Assembly (NCBI RefSeq): GCF_000247815.1
Contig: NC_021686.1
Location: 1,777,627-1,841,626, forward strand
From: Ficedula albicollis
Lineage: Eukaryota; Chordata; Aves; Passeriformes; Muscicapidae
Direction: 5' to 3'
Length of the DNA: 64,000 nt
Shown: positions 40,270 through 52,558 of the stretch, one piece after another
How the letters are laid out: each line of letters opens with the position of its first letter
How positions within the stretch are numbered: position 1 is the stretch's first letter
Made by a program: the position numbers and the translations under genes
Notes under the pieces: generated by a model
Database searches by the model: none
What the model was told of the DNA's origin: nothing
Seen by the model: only the letters and a program-made list of their open reading frames with translations

Positions 40270-40927
40270 GATGGGGACTACAACACCCACCTGGGCAGCC
40301 CCCTCCAATGCCTGGCCACCCTTTCCATGAGGAAATTCCTCCTAATGTCCAACCTGACCCTCCCCTGGCACAGCTAGAGGCCATTCCCTCTCATCCTGTC
40401 CCTGTTCTCTGGGAATAGAGCCCAAACCTGACCTGGCTGCCCCCTCCTGTCAGGGAGTTGTGCAGAGCCAGAAAGTTCCCCCTGAGCCTCCTTTTCTCCA
40501 GGCTAAAGAACCCCAGTAAAGCCCTCACACGTTTTTATGGGCAGGCCCAGTGGTTTCCAATACAACCCTCTAAGCACCACTATTTCAAGCGAAAAAAAAT
40601 CCAAATTAATTCCAAGAAATCCTTGGCTGCTCCTGTCCCTGCCCCAGAAGGGGGCACAGACAAGCACGTGGACCCCAAACTTGACAAGCACAATCCTGGT
40701 GCTACAATCATCCTCCTGCACCACAGAGATGAGCAGAACCCTGAGCTCCCAAGAACAGCACGGGGATTATATTTTTTTCAAGTATCCATATAAATTTTAA
40801 AGAGCCATTTAAATCTCCACTCCTTTCAGGGGCAGAATTAACACTCATCTTCCTAAAGTCCTTATCCCCACCAGCAATACGTACAGCACATCCATATGGA
40901 TCTGCCAGAGCAGAGCAAGATGCAAAG

Positions 40928-40997
<70 letters not shown>
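40270..40997. repeat. 1.1-kb duplicated segment, copy 3 (right part), ending in 68 A
   Basis: It matches 38940-39626 at offset 1330 and so repeats 225 bp of copy 2 before continuing to the A run (40930-40997, 68 nt). The sequence after the A run differs from that after copy 1. Confidence 0.93.
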
Positions 40998-40998
<1 letters not shown>

Positions 40999-42029
40999 CA
41001 GAAGACATAATGAGAGCAATTTGGGTTTTATTCTCGCTGGTGAATCAATCTTGATTTCCCATTCACAGCAGCCCCCATTCCCTGCATGCCAGCTGTGCAC
41101 AAAGAGGCATCTGTCCTACCTTCAGCCATCAAAGGAGCTGTGTCCCTGTGGATGATGGTTTCCCCAGGGTTAGGAACAGGCAGCAGCAGCAGGAAGGTCT
41201 CCACTGCAGCAGTGCTGCATGAATCCAGGGCTCAGCAGATCCCAGGGGAACGTAGGAAGTGCTCAAACCGGTGCCAGATACTCACCGAGTTTAGTCAAAC
41301 GTGCACACGAGCTCTGCTTCCCCCTGCTGAGCCTTGGGCAAGGCTTTCCTTTCCAAAAGCAAAAGCCTGGAATATTCAGTAGGGCCTGGCCACCCCCGCT
41401 GAGGGGAGTACTCAGGTGTCAGCAGTGGCCTGTTGCAAATCCACTGCATTTCCAGCAGCCAGGTGGGGCAGAGAGTGCTGAGGATGCACACAGCCAGCCC
41501 CAGAAACAACCACGGGGCTGGGAGAGGGAGGGAATGCAAGATTTGGCTTCTGGAATTATCCCTGGGCAAGGGAAGATTTCCTTTTGCGTAGCAAAAGCCA
41601 CCTGCAATGCAGATCCTACAGAGGGGGGAAAAAGCCTCCACACAAAGCAAATGGGGGTTACCTTACAGGATATCCAACCCCTTGGAATGCCCCATGGAGC
41701 CAGCAGGATCCAGGTCACCAGGACAGCCAGCCTGGCTCTCAGCAGCCCATCCCAGCCACCACCTGCTGCCCAGCAGTGGCTCTGAGTGGCACTGAGTGGC
41801 TTCCAGGTGGCATCTGAGCACTGGCAGATGCAGAGGCACCAGCAGAGCCAGAGCAGTGGGAGCAGGGAATGTGGAACCCAGGCTGCAATAACCCCTCAGA
41901 CCCGATTCTGATCCTGCCTCTAAGCCTTTAAGGTCCAACACTCACATCCTTCATTTGGAGAAGGGCTGGATGTGATTTTCCTGATTCCTCTCAGGAATCA
42001 GGAGCTCACCAACCTTTGACAAGGCTGCA

Positions 42030-42865
42030 GAAACCCTGGAAACATCCCCTGAGATCCTCCCAGGGGTGCTGCTGGGATGGCAGAGCTGCAGCCCCACAAA
42101 GGCTCATCCCCTGGAAACATCCCCTGAGATCCTCCCAGGGGTGCTGCTGGGATGGCAGAGCTGCAGCCCCCAGCTGCAGAAATCATGGAAATGCCCCCTG
42201 AGATCCTCCCAGGGATGCTGCTGGGATGGCAGAGCTGCAGCCCCACAAAGGCTCATCCCCTGGAAATACCCCCTGAGATCCTCCCAGGGATGCTGCTGGG
42301 ATGGCAGAGCTGCAGCCCCACAAAGGCTCATCCCCTGGAAATACCCCCTGAGATCCTCCCAGGGATGCTGCTGGGATGGCAGAGCTGCAGCCCCACAAAG
42401 GCTCATCCCCTGGAAATACCCCCTGAGATCCTCCCAGGGATGCTGCTGGGATGGCAGAGCTGCAGCCCCACAAAGGCTCATCCCCTGGAAATACCCCCTG
42501 AGATCCTCCCAGGGATGCTGCTGGGATGGCAGAGCTGCAGCCCCACAAAGGCTCATCCCCTGGAAATACCCCCTGAGATCCTCCCAGGGATGCTGCTGGG
42601 ATGGCAGAGCTGCAGCCCCACAAAGGCTCATCCCCTGGAAATACCCCCTGAGATCCTCCCAGGGATGCTGCTGGGATGGCAGAGCTGCAGCCCCACAAAG
42701 GCTCATCCCCTGGAAATACCCCCTGAGATCCTCCCAGGGATGCTGCTGGGATGGCAGAGCTGCAGCCCCACAAAGGCTCATCCCCTGGAAATACCCCTGA
42801 GATCCTCCCAGGGGTGCTGCTGGGATGGCAGAGCTGCAGCCCCACAAAGGCTCATCCCCATGGCA
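42030..42865. repeat. 75-bp minisatellite, about 11 copies
   Basis: The unit begins GATCCTCCCAGGGATGCTGC and includes AGCTGCAGCCCCACAAAGG. Copies 4 to 10 are nearly identical; the first three vary, one with CAGCTGCAGAAATCATGG inserted. As 75 is 25 codons, each strand keeps an open frame over the whole array (244-274 residues), but there is no splice or start evidence for coding. Confidence 0.95.
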
Positions 42866-45439
42866 ATTCCCACTGCTGCCAGTTCCAATTAGGAACGGTG
42901 TGATGCTCCCACACAGGCTCAGAGCCACAGCCTGACCCTCCAGCCCTGGATTTGCTATTCAGCATCCTGCCCTGTCTGCTCCAGCTTCCCAGCTCCACAC
43001 TTTTCCCTCCAGCCAGCCTTTGGAAGTGGCTCTAGGGAGCTGAAGATGCTCCTCCTGCTCCAAGCCTCTTATTCAGCCCCTGGAGTATCTTTCCTTTGGC
43101 ACAGTGGGTTCCTGATCCAGCTCCTCCAAAGCTGGGCTCTCCCAGGTCTTCCTCCTTGCAAACAGGAATTCTCTTAGAGCTTCCAGGTTTGGGTGCTGGC
43201 TCTCGAGCTGGATTTTCCACATTCCCAAATCCAAAGGGCTTTTAGTTGAATCATTTAAAAAATAAACAATAATAATATAAAAAAAACAGAGATGTTTTCC
43301 ATCCTGGGGCCCTCCCCTGAGCTCCTGGACACACCCATCCCTCCCTCAGTGGATGCACTGTCTGTTCTCAGTGCACAGGGGCCCCTTTGTCCAGGGATCA
43401 GAAGGGGTGGATGAGGCTGGCAGCTCCAGGAATGCACCTCTCCCTGCCTGGCACAGAGGTCCCCCAAACTGGCTGACACCTCCAGCAACCCCCCTGTGAG
43501 CAGGGGCATCTCCCAGAGCCCCTTCCCAGCAGGCTGCTCCCTGCAAAACAGATGTTACAGATGTTTTAGCTCCGAGGATGTGTGTCAATGACACAGCTTG
43601 TTCCTAATCCTTGCGAGTTGCAGTGTGAGCACAGAGATGTTCAGTTTGTCCTGCTGAGAGCTGAGAGACCCCTACAGAAAAAAAGGTGTCTGAAGCTTAA
43701 AAGGTTTTTAATGCTGTGACAGTGGAAGGACTCTGCTCGTGAGCACAGGCCTGGCTGTGTGCCTGCATCCAGCTGTGCCTGATCCAGCCCATCCTTCCTG
43801 TCTGCCACCAACCTCCCCCTCCAGCTGTTCCTGCATCCAGGACACAGAGGAGCAGAGCTGCTCCTTGCTTGTGATTCCAGACCCCATCCCAGGGCAGCTC
43901 CTTGCCACACAAACAGGCTGAGCTTTCCAAGGGGCTGGCATGCAATCCCTGCTTGCTGTTTCTCCCTGAGGAGAGCCTGCATGAGCTGAGCTCCTCACTG
44001 TGATGGCTGCAGCACTCACACTGGCTCCTTCCCTGTTTCCTTTCCCTTGGATCTGACTGATGGTAGCCAGATGCACCAGGTCTTCCTCTGGCTGAGAATT
44101 CTCCAGGCCTCAAAAACCACCTTTTTAAGCATCATACTCTCCTTCATTACTTCCTCCCCTCCATTATCAGTTTCTCAAGTTTTACAATCCAAGGCTGTAA
44201 AATTCCACTTTTCACAGTTATTTATGCCCCCTGACACGCTGCCAGTGTTGGATCCACATTTCCCCCTCTGCTGTGCAGACTGCCCAGTCACTCAGGCACC
44301 ATTCACACCGACTTTAAAAGCAGGGAAGCCAATCCCTGTGGGGCAGGGAAGGACCAGGGGATCCCAGCAGCCAGGAGCAGGAAGGGCTGGGCACAGCAGA
44401 CACAGGGAGCTGAGCCTGTCCCAGCAGCACCTCTGTCCCCACAGTCCCCAGGCCTGAGAACAGAGCTCAGCCACTTCCAGACTGGCCCATGGCAGGGGGG
44501 AGGTGGCACTGGGGCTCTGGGTGAGAGCCTCAGTGGCTCTTGCTCCATGCTGGAGGCAGAGCCAGCACCAGGAGCCCTGGATCAGCCTGTTCCTCACCTG
44601 GGACATGCCCCAGGCACAGGGACAGGACAGGGAGCATCCTGCATGTCAAGGCCAAGTGGACACGAAAGCAGCTGATGGAGGAAATGTGGCTGGGCTTGTA
44701 ACTGCACCTTCAGTTTGCCAGGCTCCAGGTAAATCCCAGCTGCTCTCCTAAGGGAATTCTCCAGAGAGGGAGAGAAGAGTGGGACATCCTCAGAAATAAA
44801 CCCTGCATTAACACACACACTAAAAGGTCCAAGCTGACACCGGCTCTCACTTCTGTGAGTGACCCAAGAATTGTAGAGCACCAAGAAATCCAACAGAGCA
44901 TTCCCTGGCTAAAAATAGTCCTGGCTAATTAACAAACCATGTTAAAAGTGACACCCAGCAGCAGCATGACCTCTGCTTTGGTTACAAAGGGATGATCAAT
45001 ATTGACTGTCTCAAGAGCAGCAGCAAATCCTTCAGATCCCTTCAATGTGAGCAATGCTCAGCTGTGAGACTCCAAGAACCTCCTCTGCTCCCTGCCCTGG
45101 GCTTCTTTTATAACCATTTAGTGCCATGTGTTGTTAGAGAGCTCAGCCCTTCCTAACCACTGTAATAAACACATATCAATCTCTTTCAAATTTAATAAAT
45201 AGAGACCCTAAAAGCTTTGCCTGGATCTGCTTTTCCCATTCAATTAATAGAACACAATACCAAAGTGATGAATTATTGAGGAGAAACACGAGCCTGGGCT
45301 TTCACAAATGCTCTACTCCAATGGCAATTTATTACAAATTAATAGTGTGCTGCAGTTCCTCCTGCTTCCTGGCAGCTGGGAACTGGTCAGGCTACACCAG
45401 GAAACTTGGGAGCTGCCATAAAACACTGCAGTGCTGAGC

Positions 45440-45612
45440 TCAAATAATCCTGGAGTGGTTTGGGTGGGAAGGGAGCTCAAAGCTCATCCCATTCCAACCC
45501 CAACACCTCCCACTGTCCCAGGCTGCTCCAAGCCCTGTCCAGCCTGGCCTTGGACACTGCCAGGGATCCAGGGGCAGCCACAGCTGCTCTGGCTCCCCAG
45601 CCTCATGGTAAA
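45440..45612 (-). mobile_element. CR1 fragment, reverse orientation
   Basis: CCTGGAGTGGTTTGGGTGGG, then CCTCCCACTGTCCCAGG and GCCAGGGATCCAGGGG, truncated at CTGCTCTGGCTCC. Confidence 0.86.
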
Positions 45613-46284
45613 TAAATAAATAAACTGGGGGTGGGACTGGGGAGAAGGAGGAGGGATGGACAAGGGGCAGAAGAACAGGAGAAAAGCTTGCTTTGAGGGG
45701 TTTTTACTGGAGCAGCACAGTTTGTATGGGAAGGATGGCTCTTTCCCATCCTTGCAGCACACTCTGTGTGCAGGGCTGGCAGCAGGGCCACACTGAGCAG
45801 GGCTGAAATCCCAGATTAGCATCTCTGAGCAGAGCTGACTATTGTGTAAGGATGATAATTCACATTTCAGAACTCCAGCAGCTCAGCAGGGAGCCTCCCA
45901 GATTTCTCACACCCTGCCCGTAACAACATGCCTGGCCCAAAATGACCCTCTGACACTCTGAGAGAAATCCCAAACTGAAAAAACAACACCTTTTCTGCAG
46001 CCAGAAAAATACTTCACGTTTCACCAAGCTACTGCTCTGGAAGAACATGCAAGAAGCCCCCAGGAGCCACGTGGGGACTGGCACTGGCCTGTTTGATCAT
46101 CCTGACTCTACTCAGGGAGTTCAAACTTCTGGTTTAATGTGCTGCTTGCTGAAAACCATCTGAGCACATAGATCCTCCAAAGAGTTGGAGAGAGGTTATA
46201 AATGCATTGGTAAATTCATCAATAAATTAGTGAATGCATGGTGATTTCCATTCCAGTGGAAGGAGTCCCTTCCCAGGGCAGGGG

Positions 46285-46342
46285 GTGGTAGGAGGTGAGT
46301 GTTAAGGTCCCCTCCAACCCAAACCATTCCTTGATTCCAAGC
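46285..46342 (+). mobile_element. CR1 3' terminus
   Basis: GTTAAGGTCCCCTCCAACCC followed by AACCATTCCTTGATTCC. It lies about 370 bp from the EF-hand exon. Confidence 0.8.
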
Positions 46343-46714
46343 TCAGTGCCAGTGTTTGGAAGATGTCCCAGCCAGCAGCACAAACACCTCCAGCTGCATG
46401 GCAGCTACTCCATCAGAGCAACAACCCCCCAAAAACACAGCTGGGAGGCACCACAGCAGAAGGGACTTCCCAGTGACATTTCTTCATAGGAAGGAATTTT
46501 CCTGATAAACAACAAAACGTGGAACCACCACCACGACTGCTGCAGCACCTTTTTCAACCCTTATTAAATGCCCCCAACCTCTCCCCTTTCCCCTCCACCC
46601 AGCACTCTCAGAAAACCAAACCCAGATGGTTTTCCCCAAGCAGCTTCTCAGCTCAGGTGTGGTGTTAAATTTATTCTGCCCCCATCCTCACTCACAGCAC
46701 AGCAGGAAACTCAC

Positions 46715-46808
46715 CTCCATTTTTGATGGCTCTGATCCCCCGATGGAAATCTTCAAAGCTGATAACTCCCAATCCACTGGGATCCAGGTATTTTGTTAGG
46801 TCCTTTAC
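46715..46808 (-). CDS. RAB11FIP3: RAB11FIP3 exon with second EF-hand
   Basis: This 94-bp exon encodes 31 residues plus one base, beginning VKDLTKYLDPSG and ending AIKNG. It contains the second EF-hand loop (DPSGLGVISFED). The loop is degenerate: position 5 is Leu, and position 12 is Asp instead of the usual Glu, so calcium binding is doubtful. The acceptor is TTGTAG|GTAAAG with its AG at 46809-46810, and the donor is GGAG|GTGAGT. It starts in phase 0 and leaves one base (G), which joins AC of the next exon to give Asp (NG-D-PD), as expected for FIP3. I saw no exon encoding the preceding first EF-hand in the remaining 17 kb to the right edge. Confidence 0.93.
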
Positions 46809-48004
46809 CTACAACCAATAAAAGCAGCATTACTGATGAATCCTTGCAGGAAACAGCACAGAAACACCTTGTAACCAACTTCTTCCTCTCTATCAGAAAG
46901 ACTTGAACAAGTAACAGTGAATTTCTTGAGCTGACCCCAAACTGTGTCTGTTCTCCTTGAAGTGAAGAAGTAATCAGTAAAAAGGGGTTAATTAGGACTT
47001 GGTTGGTGTTGTTGGAGCAGCATGTTGGGCAGGGTCTCCTGCAACATGAGTCTGCTTTGCCAGGGATTTGTTTATTTTTATGAGTTTTTAAAGAGGTCCT
47101 GCCTTAATTGGGAAACTGTAATAGGCTGCCTGGTAGGAGGGCCCAATTAAGGGGATTCAGTGATAATGAACTGCTCCATGTTACAAATTTAGGCCGTATA
47201 ATTGAAACATTTTCCCAATTAGACAATGCCTGAGGGGGAGGGAATCACATCAGCTGGCCAGGCTTGGGATGGGGGTGCTGGAGCAGCACACACACGGAGC
47301 AAGGGGCACTCTGAGGATGCTCTGGCATCTTCAAAGTGAAACAGGGCAAAACCACAGGGCCCAAAGTGTCTCAAAAAGGTGCCTTTGGTTCCTTCCTTCC
47401 AGTCTGCCACGAGCAGAAAATCCTTTACACCAGGTGCTTCTCAAGCTCAGGCAACCAGACATTTCTCCTTTGCTTTAAGAGCTTTTGAGGCACCTTTGTC
47501 TATTTTTGCACCACATCCTTCAGGAGGAAGCTGGGGAGGTGAGAGAGGAATTGCAGGGTGAGCTCCGTACCCCAAAGCTGCCTCACCCTGCCACACTCAT
47601 CCTCCTCCTCCTCCTGATGCACAGGAGGGAGTCTCCAGGGCTGGATTTGTGCAGCTCTTTTGACTCACTGGGGTTTCAGTTTGTTCTTGGGGAAGGAGCT
47701 GGTGAATCACCAAACCTCTCCTTTCACAGGAGGAAACCTCAGGTGTCAAAGGAGACTCAGCCCCCAGCCCAGGCATTGAGCTCAGAGCTGCCCTGCCCAC
47801 CCTGCAGCAGCACTGGGGGCTTGGTTTGAGTTCTCTGTGGTTTTCTGAAAGCCAGGTGTGTGTTTCTATAGGAAAATCACACCTACAGCACACTTAGAGC
47901 TGCTCACCCATGTGTCCACGTGCTTTGGTCACGTCACATGCCCACAGGAGCAGCAAAAATTCCACTGGCATGGAGGAGCCCGCAGGGCTGAGACCAACAA
48001 ACCG

Positions 48005-48252
48005 TGGAATCACAGAATATCCTGAGTGGGAAGGGAGCCACAGGGATCATCCAGTCCAAGCCCTGGCACAGACACCCCAACAATCCCACCCTGGGCACCC
48101 CTGGTGCCCAAACACTCCCGGAGCTCTGGCAGCCTCGGGGCCGTGCCCATTCCCTGGGGCAGTGCCAGCACCCTCTGGGGAAGAGCCTTTCCTGAAATCC
48201 AACCTGAACCTCCCCTGGCACAGCTCCAGCCCTTCCCTCAGGTCCTGTCACT
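48005..48252 (-). mobile_element. CR1 fragment, left arm of an inverted pair
   Basis: AATCACAGAATATCCTGAGT, then AGGGATCATCCAGTCC through to CTCCCCTGGCACAGC and CAGGTCCTGTCACTG. Confidence 0.86.
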
Positions 48253-48344
48253 GAATTCCAGGCTGTGCCTCTGGAGGAAACACAAATCCCCCGAGGCACA
48301 GCCTTGCCCACCTGCCAGCTGACTCCAGCTCAGGCTGGACAGCA

Positions 48345-48526
48345 GCAGGAATTTATCCCAGAAAGGGTGGCCAGGCACTGGCAGGGGCTGCCCAGAGAGG
48401 TTTGGAGTCCCCATCCCTGCAGGTGTGCAAGGATGAGGCACTCAGTGCCCTGGGCTGGGGATGGGTCACAGGCTGGACTCAATCTCAGAGCTCTTTTCCA
48501 AGCTAACCTGAGATTCTGTGAATGGG
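48345..48526 (+). mobile_element. CR1 3' end, right arm of an inverted pair
   Basis: GAATTTATCCCAGAAAGGGT through CAGAGAGGTTTGGAGTCCCC to CTTTTCCAAGC and GAGATTCTGTGAATGG. It belongs to a different subfamily from its partner, so pairing would be partial. Confidence 0.83.
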
Positions 48527-49334
48527 AGAAGACAACACAAGCACCTTCTCCAGTTTTCTAGAGCATTTTTTTTTTTGGCAGACAGACCTCCTAAACTCAC
48601 ATGGCACTCATCATCTTGGGTGAGTCAGGTTTCTTGTATGTTAAACAAAGGTATTTTAGACTAATAAAAACAACTCGTAGGAATGTGTCTGTTCCAGTGA
48701 ATGCATCTGGCAGCTGCCTGGAGTTCAAAAGCTGCTGCTTAATTTGTTATCTGTGTACAGAGATAACAGAAAGGCAAGTGACATTTAACCAGACTTGATA
48801 AGGGATGAGCACGACACACTCTAAATTTCAGTTTCTGTGGTTTTCAGCTCCTCAGGACCACGGAGGGATTCAGAGCCTCATGCCAGTGCCAAGCAGGGCA
48901 CCTCACCCACCCCAGTGCTCGGGCAGGGCAGCCAGGGAAGTATCTGCTTTATGCAGAATGGCCACTTAGGTATAAATACTGGGCTGTGGGCAGGGGGAAA
49001 TGAGGGGAAATTGTTCTGAAAACTTCCCAACCCAGACATTATGGACACAAACAACAAAAGCCACACAGTGAAGAGGTTTGAGGCTGTGGCAGTGTCTGTG
49101 CTGACCCAAACATGCCTGTATCTGCTGTTCAGGCTTAAAATCACCATTACCAGTGGAGACACCACCACCAGGGTGAGTGTGAGTGGCTGCTGACACTCTG
49201 AAGAACCCACAGGACAGAAAACAAGAATATCTGCTGTGCCTGCCTGGTCCCCACAGCCCCTGGACTGCTCCTCTCACCAAGCATCACCCAGCAGTGGAGC
49301 TGGAGCCCCCCTGCTCTGCACCCCCAAACACCTG

Positions 49335-49617
<283 letters not shown>

Positions 49618-50312
49618 CCCATTCATTCCCAGTACCTTATCAGAGCAGCTGGGAAAACCACCAGCATCTTTGCTCAAACTGCTTTAGATTCAGGCAGTAA
49701 ATGTGAGCAGCTCTGGAGTCACAGGTCTGGGGGTTTTAGCTGAAGCCTGAGCACAGCAGCTCCCACCACACTCCTGCTGGCACAACACCAAGCAGGAACA
49801 CTCCACCAAACTGAGCACCAAGCTTAACCCACGAGATAGAAGCCACAGTCCTGCTTCTGGCCAGCAAGAAATACTTAAAATAAAGATTTTGCTTCCTGTG
49901 TGTGTCTGTGGCTGGTTACAAACCCTCCTTGGAGCTGAAACCCAGAGCATTAAAGAGTGAAAGAGGATGACGTGGTTTAAGTAGCTGACTTAAATCCTGG
50001 TGGAAAGTGAGAGGTTTAAACTGCTTGAAGCCAGCCTGGAGCTGAGCACAGGCACAGGCAGCAGGGGCACAGCTGGGGTGACACGTGCCAAGGGGCTCTG
50101 CTCACCCCTGTGCCAGGGACAGGCCCAGACCAAGGGGCTCCTCCTGGAAAAGGACCTGGAACAGATGGGGACGAGGAGGGGAGGTCACTTGGCACCTCAA
50201 CGACACAGCAGAACTCCTTGCAGCACCCCCACTCCCACATCCTCTGTACCCAAGGCCTCTGCACACCCCAGGGTGTCTCACCTTCCAAAACCCAAGGATT
50301 TTGGTGCCAACA

Positions 50313-50323
50313 CCCCCCCCCCA

Positions 50324-50392
<69 letters not shown>
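50313..50392 (+). repeat. C10-AGA-G67 tract
   Basis: Ten C (50313-50322) are followed by AGA and 67 G (50326-50392), then CACGGGGG. It is a potential foldback: the C and G parts can pair. The flanking sequence is not obviously CR1, unlike most other runs. Confidence 0.95.
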
Positions 50393-50395
<3 letters not shown>

Positions 50396-51106
50396 GGGGG
50401 CTCCTCCCAGCACAAAGAGAGTTTCCTGGCTTTGATGCAGCTCAGCAACGTCCAGCAGTGACCACTCCAAACCCCAAACTCACACACAAAGGCTTGGCAG
50501 CCCTGCAGTGCCAGGTTCCCACAGAGGGAAGGATTCCCCAGCTGTGAACTCCCCGTTCTGCAGGTTGGAGGAAAAGGAAAAGGAAGCTCTAGGCCTCTCC
50601 TCTTTATCCTTAGGGATGCTCCACGTCTCCACCACACAGCAGATGGATTCAGCAGGACAAAACACCCACAGTGGATGTTTTGGGTGGGATTCCCAAAGGA
50701 ATTCAGGGCTGTGCTGGGCAGGCAACACCCCCTGCAACCCCTGAGCCTGCCAAGTTTCCCCTCATTCTGAGGGCTGAAGCAGCTTCCAAAACGACATTCC
50801 CTGGAAGGTGAAGGAGGGTGGGAGATGTCTAGTGGATTTTTAGAGATTTCACAGCAGCCAGGAACCCCCAGGAAGAGCTGGTGGAGCTCAGATCATCAAA
50901 TCAGGTGATATCTCCCAGGGATGGGCTTCCATGTGAATAAAACCAGCTCTCAGGGCTGCTTGAATCTACACAGACTCTGCAGGCAAATCCAAAGGAGGAG
51001 GAATGAATATTCCTGATAAAGACCCCCAAATACCTGAGCAAATGGGCTGCAGCTCCCAGCAGCAACTCCTGGAGCCTCACACGTGCTGCCACCAGCCAAG
51101 GTGAAA

Positions 51107-51693
51107 GGAAAGGAAAAAGGTGGGGAAAAAGGAGGGAAAAAAAGGTGGGAAGAGGGGAGGGAAAAGGAGGGAAAAAGGAAAGGAAAAGGAGGGAGAAAGG
51201 AGGGAGAAAGGAGGGAGAAAGGAGGGAGAAAGGAGGGAGAAAGGAGGGAGAAAGGAGGGAGAAAGGAGGGAGAAAGGAGGGAGAAAGGAGGGAGAAAGGA
51301 GGGAGAAAGGAGGGAGAAAGGAGGGAGAAAGGAGGGAGAAAGGAGGGAGAAAGGAGGGAGAAAGGAGGGAGAAAGGAGGGAGAAGGGGGAGGTAAAAGGG
51401 AGGGAAAAGGGAGGTAAAAGGGAGGGAAAAGGAAGGAAAAAGGGAGGAAAAGGGGGAGGGAAAGGGGGAAGGGGAAAGAGGAAAAAAGGGAGGAAAAAGG
51501 GGAGGGAAAAAGGGAGGAGGAAAGGGAGGGAGAAAGGGAGGAAAAAAGGGAGGAAAAAAGGGAGGGGAAAAGGAAGGGGAAAAAAGGAGCGGAAAGGGAA
51601 GAAAAGGAGGGGGAAAGGAAGGGAAAAAAGGAGGGAAGGAGAGGAAAGGGAAGAAAAGGAGGGGGAAAGGAAGGGAAAAAAGGAGGGAAAAAA
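51107..51693 (+). repeat. 587-bp polypurine tract with 11-bp repeat core
   Basis: Nearly all A and G on the plus strand. From about 51190 to 51385 it is a tandem repeat of GGAGGGAGAAA (about 18 copies); the rest is irregular GGGAAAAGGAGG-like sequence. Mirror-symmetric parts could form a triplex. The open frames across it (Gly/Lys/Arg/Glu on plus, Pro/Phe/Ser/Leu on minus) are by-products. Confidence 0.95.
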
Positions 51694-52385
51694 GGAATCC
51701 TGGGTCTCCTGCTTGACTGAGACAGGACATGAAAATCCAAGTACTTCTCATGTAACTTTAATTACTCTCCCCTGGCTGCCAGAAGCCCAGATCTGCTCTG
51801 AACATCCTGTGTCTTTGGGGGAAGCAGGACTGGGAGTGAGACAATCCCTGAGCCCTGCAGAGACAAGGACGAGCACCCCACTGGCAGAAGTGCCAAACTG
51901 AGGGAACTTTGGCAATAAAAAGTGCAGGGAGGGCTCAGAGCAGCTGCTCTCCTCTCTGCTCAGCCAGGTGTGTGGCCTGGAGTGGCCACAGGAATTTATC
52001 CAAGTGAGAACATGCTGGATAAAACCTCCCATGGATCCACAAAGGTGGGTGCAGCACCTCCACCCTCCCTGTCTAACACAAAGGGATAAACCAAAACACT
52101 CATTTGTCCCTAAAAACCCACCCTGCCTCTCAGGGCTAAACCAATCCTTTCAAAGAAAAATGTGTCATATTTTAAAGTGCTGATGACAGAACCTGAGTAT
52201 CCTTTTTTCACCTTTGGGAAACGTGCTGGAAGTGCTGAGGCTCCTGCAGCCAAACCAAAGGGGCTGTGCCAAAGACACAGCTGTCCCCACAGAGCTCCCT
52301 TGAGATCCCACACTCCCTAAATCCAGTGGGATCAGCTGAAGTGAACTGATCCCTGCTAATGCAGCATTTGTCTGGGGTAAGAGCA

Positions 52386-52418
52386 CATCCATCCATCCAT
52401 CCATCCATCCATCCATCC
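52386..52418 (+). repeat. (ATCC)n microsatellite, about 8 units
   Basis: A perfect tetranucleotide repeat. Confidence 0.95.
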
Positions 52419-52498
52419 CCCATGCTGGGTGCTGAGAGAGCATCCCCAGCCCGACACTGGAGCACAGCCTGGGACAGGGAGCACAGCTGCACCTTCCC

Positions 52499-52558
52499 AA
52501 GCCAGGAACACAACTCCCAGAGCCAGGAACACAACTCCCAGAGCCAGGAACACAACAC
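52499..52558. repeat. 21-bp tandem repeat (AGCCAGGAACACAACTCCCAG), three copies
   Basis: Three near-identical units in a row; the last ends with an extra ACAAC. Confidence 0.88.

Noticed and set aside
39600..40997. Processed pseudogene or LINE/SINE ending in poly-A
   Set aside because: The sequence before the A tracts shows no recognisable coding or SINE body, and CR1 does not end in poly-A. It is left as a duplicated segment of unknown origin.
42030..42865. CRISPR-like array
   Set aside because: The repeats are contiguous with no unique spacers, and the genome is vertebrate. It is a minisatellite. The same holds for the 61-bp and 10-bp arrays.
51083..51901. Lys/Glu/Arg-rich plus and Phe/Pro/Ser-rich minus frames
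   Set aside because: They reflect the polypurine tract only.
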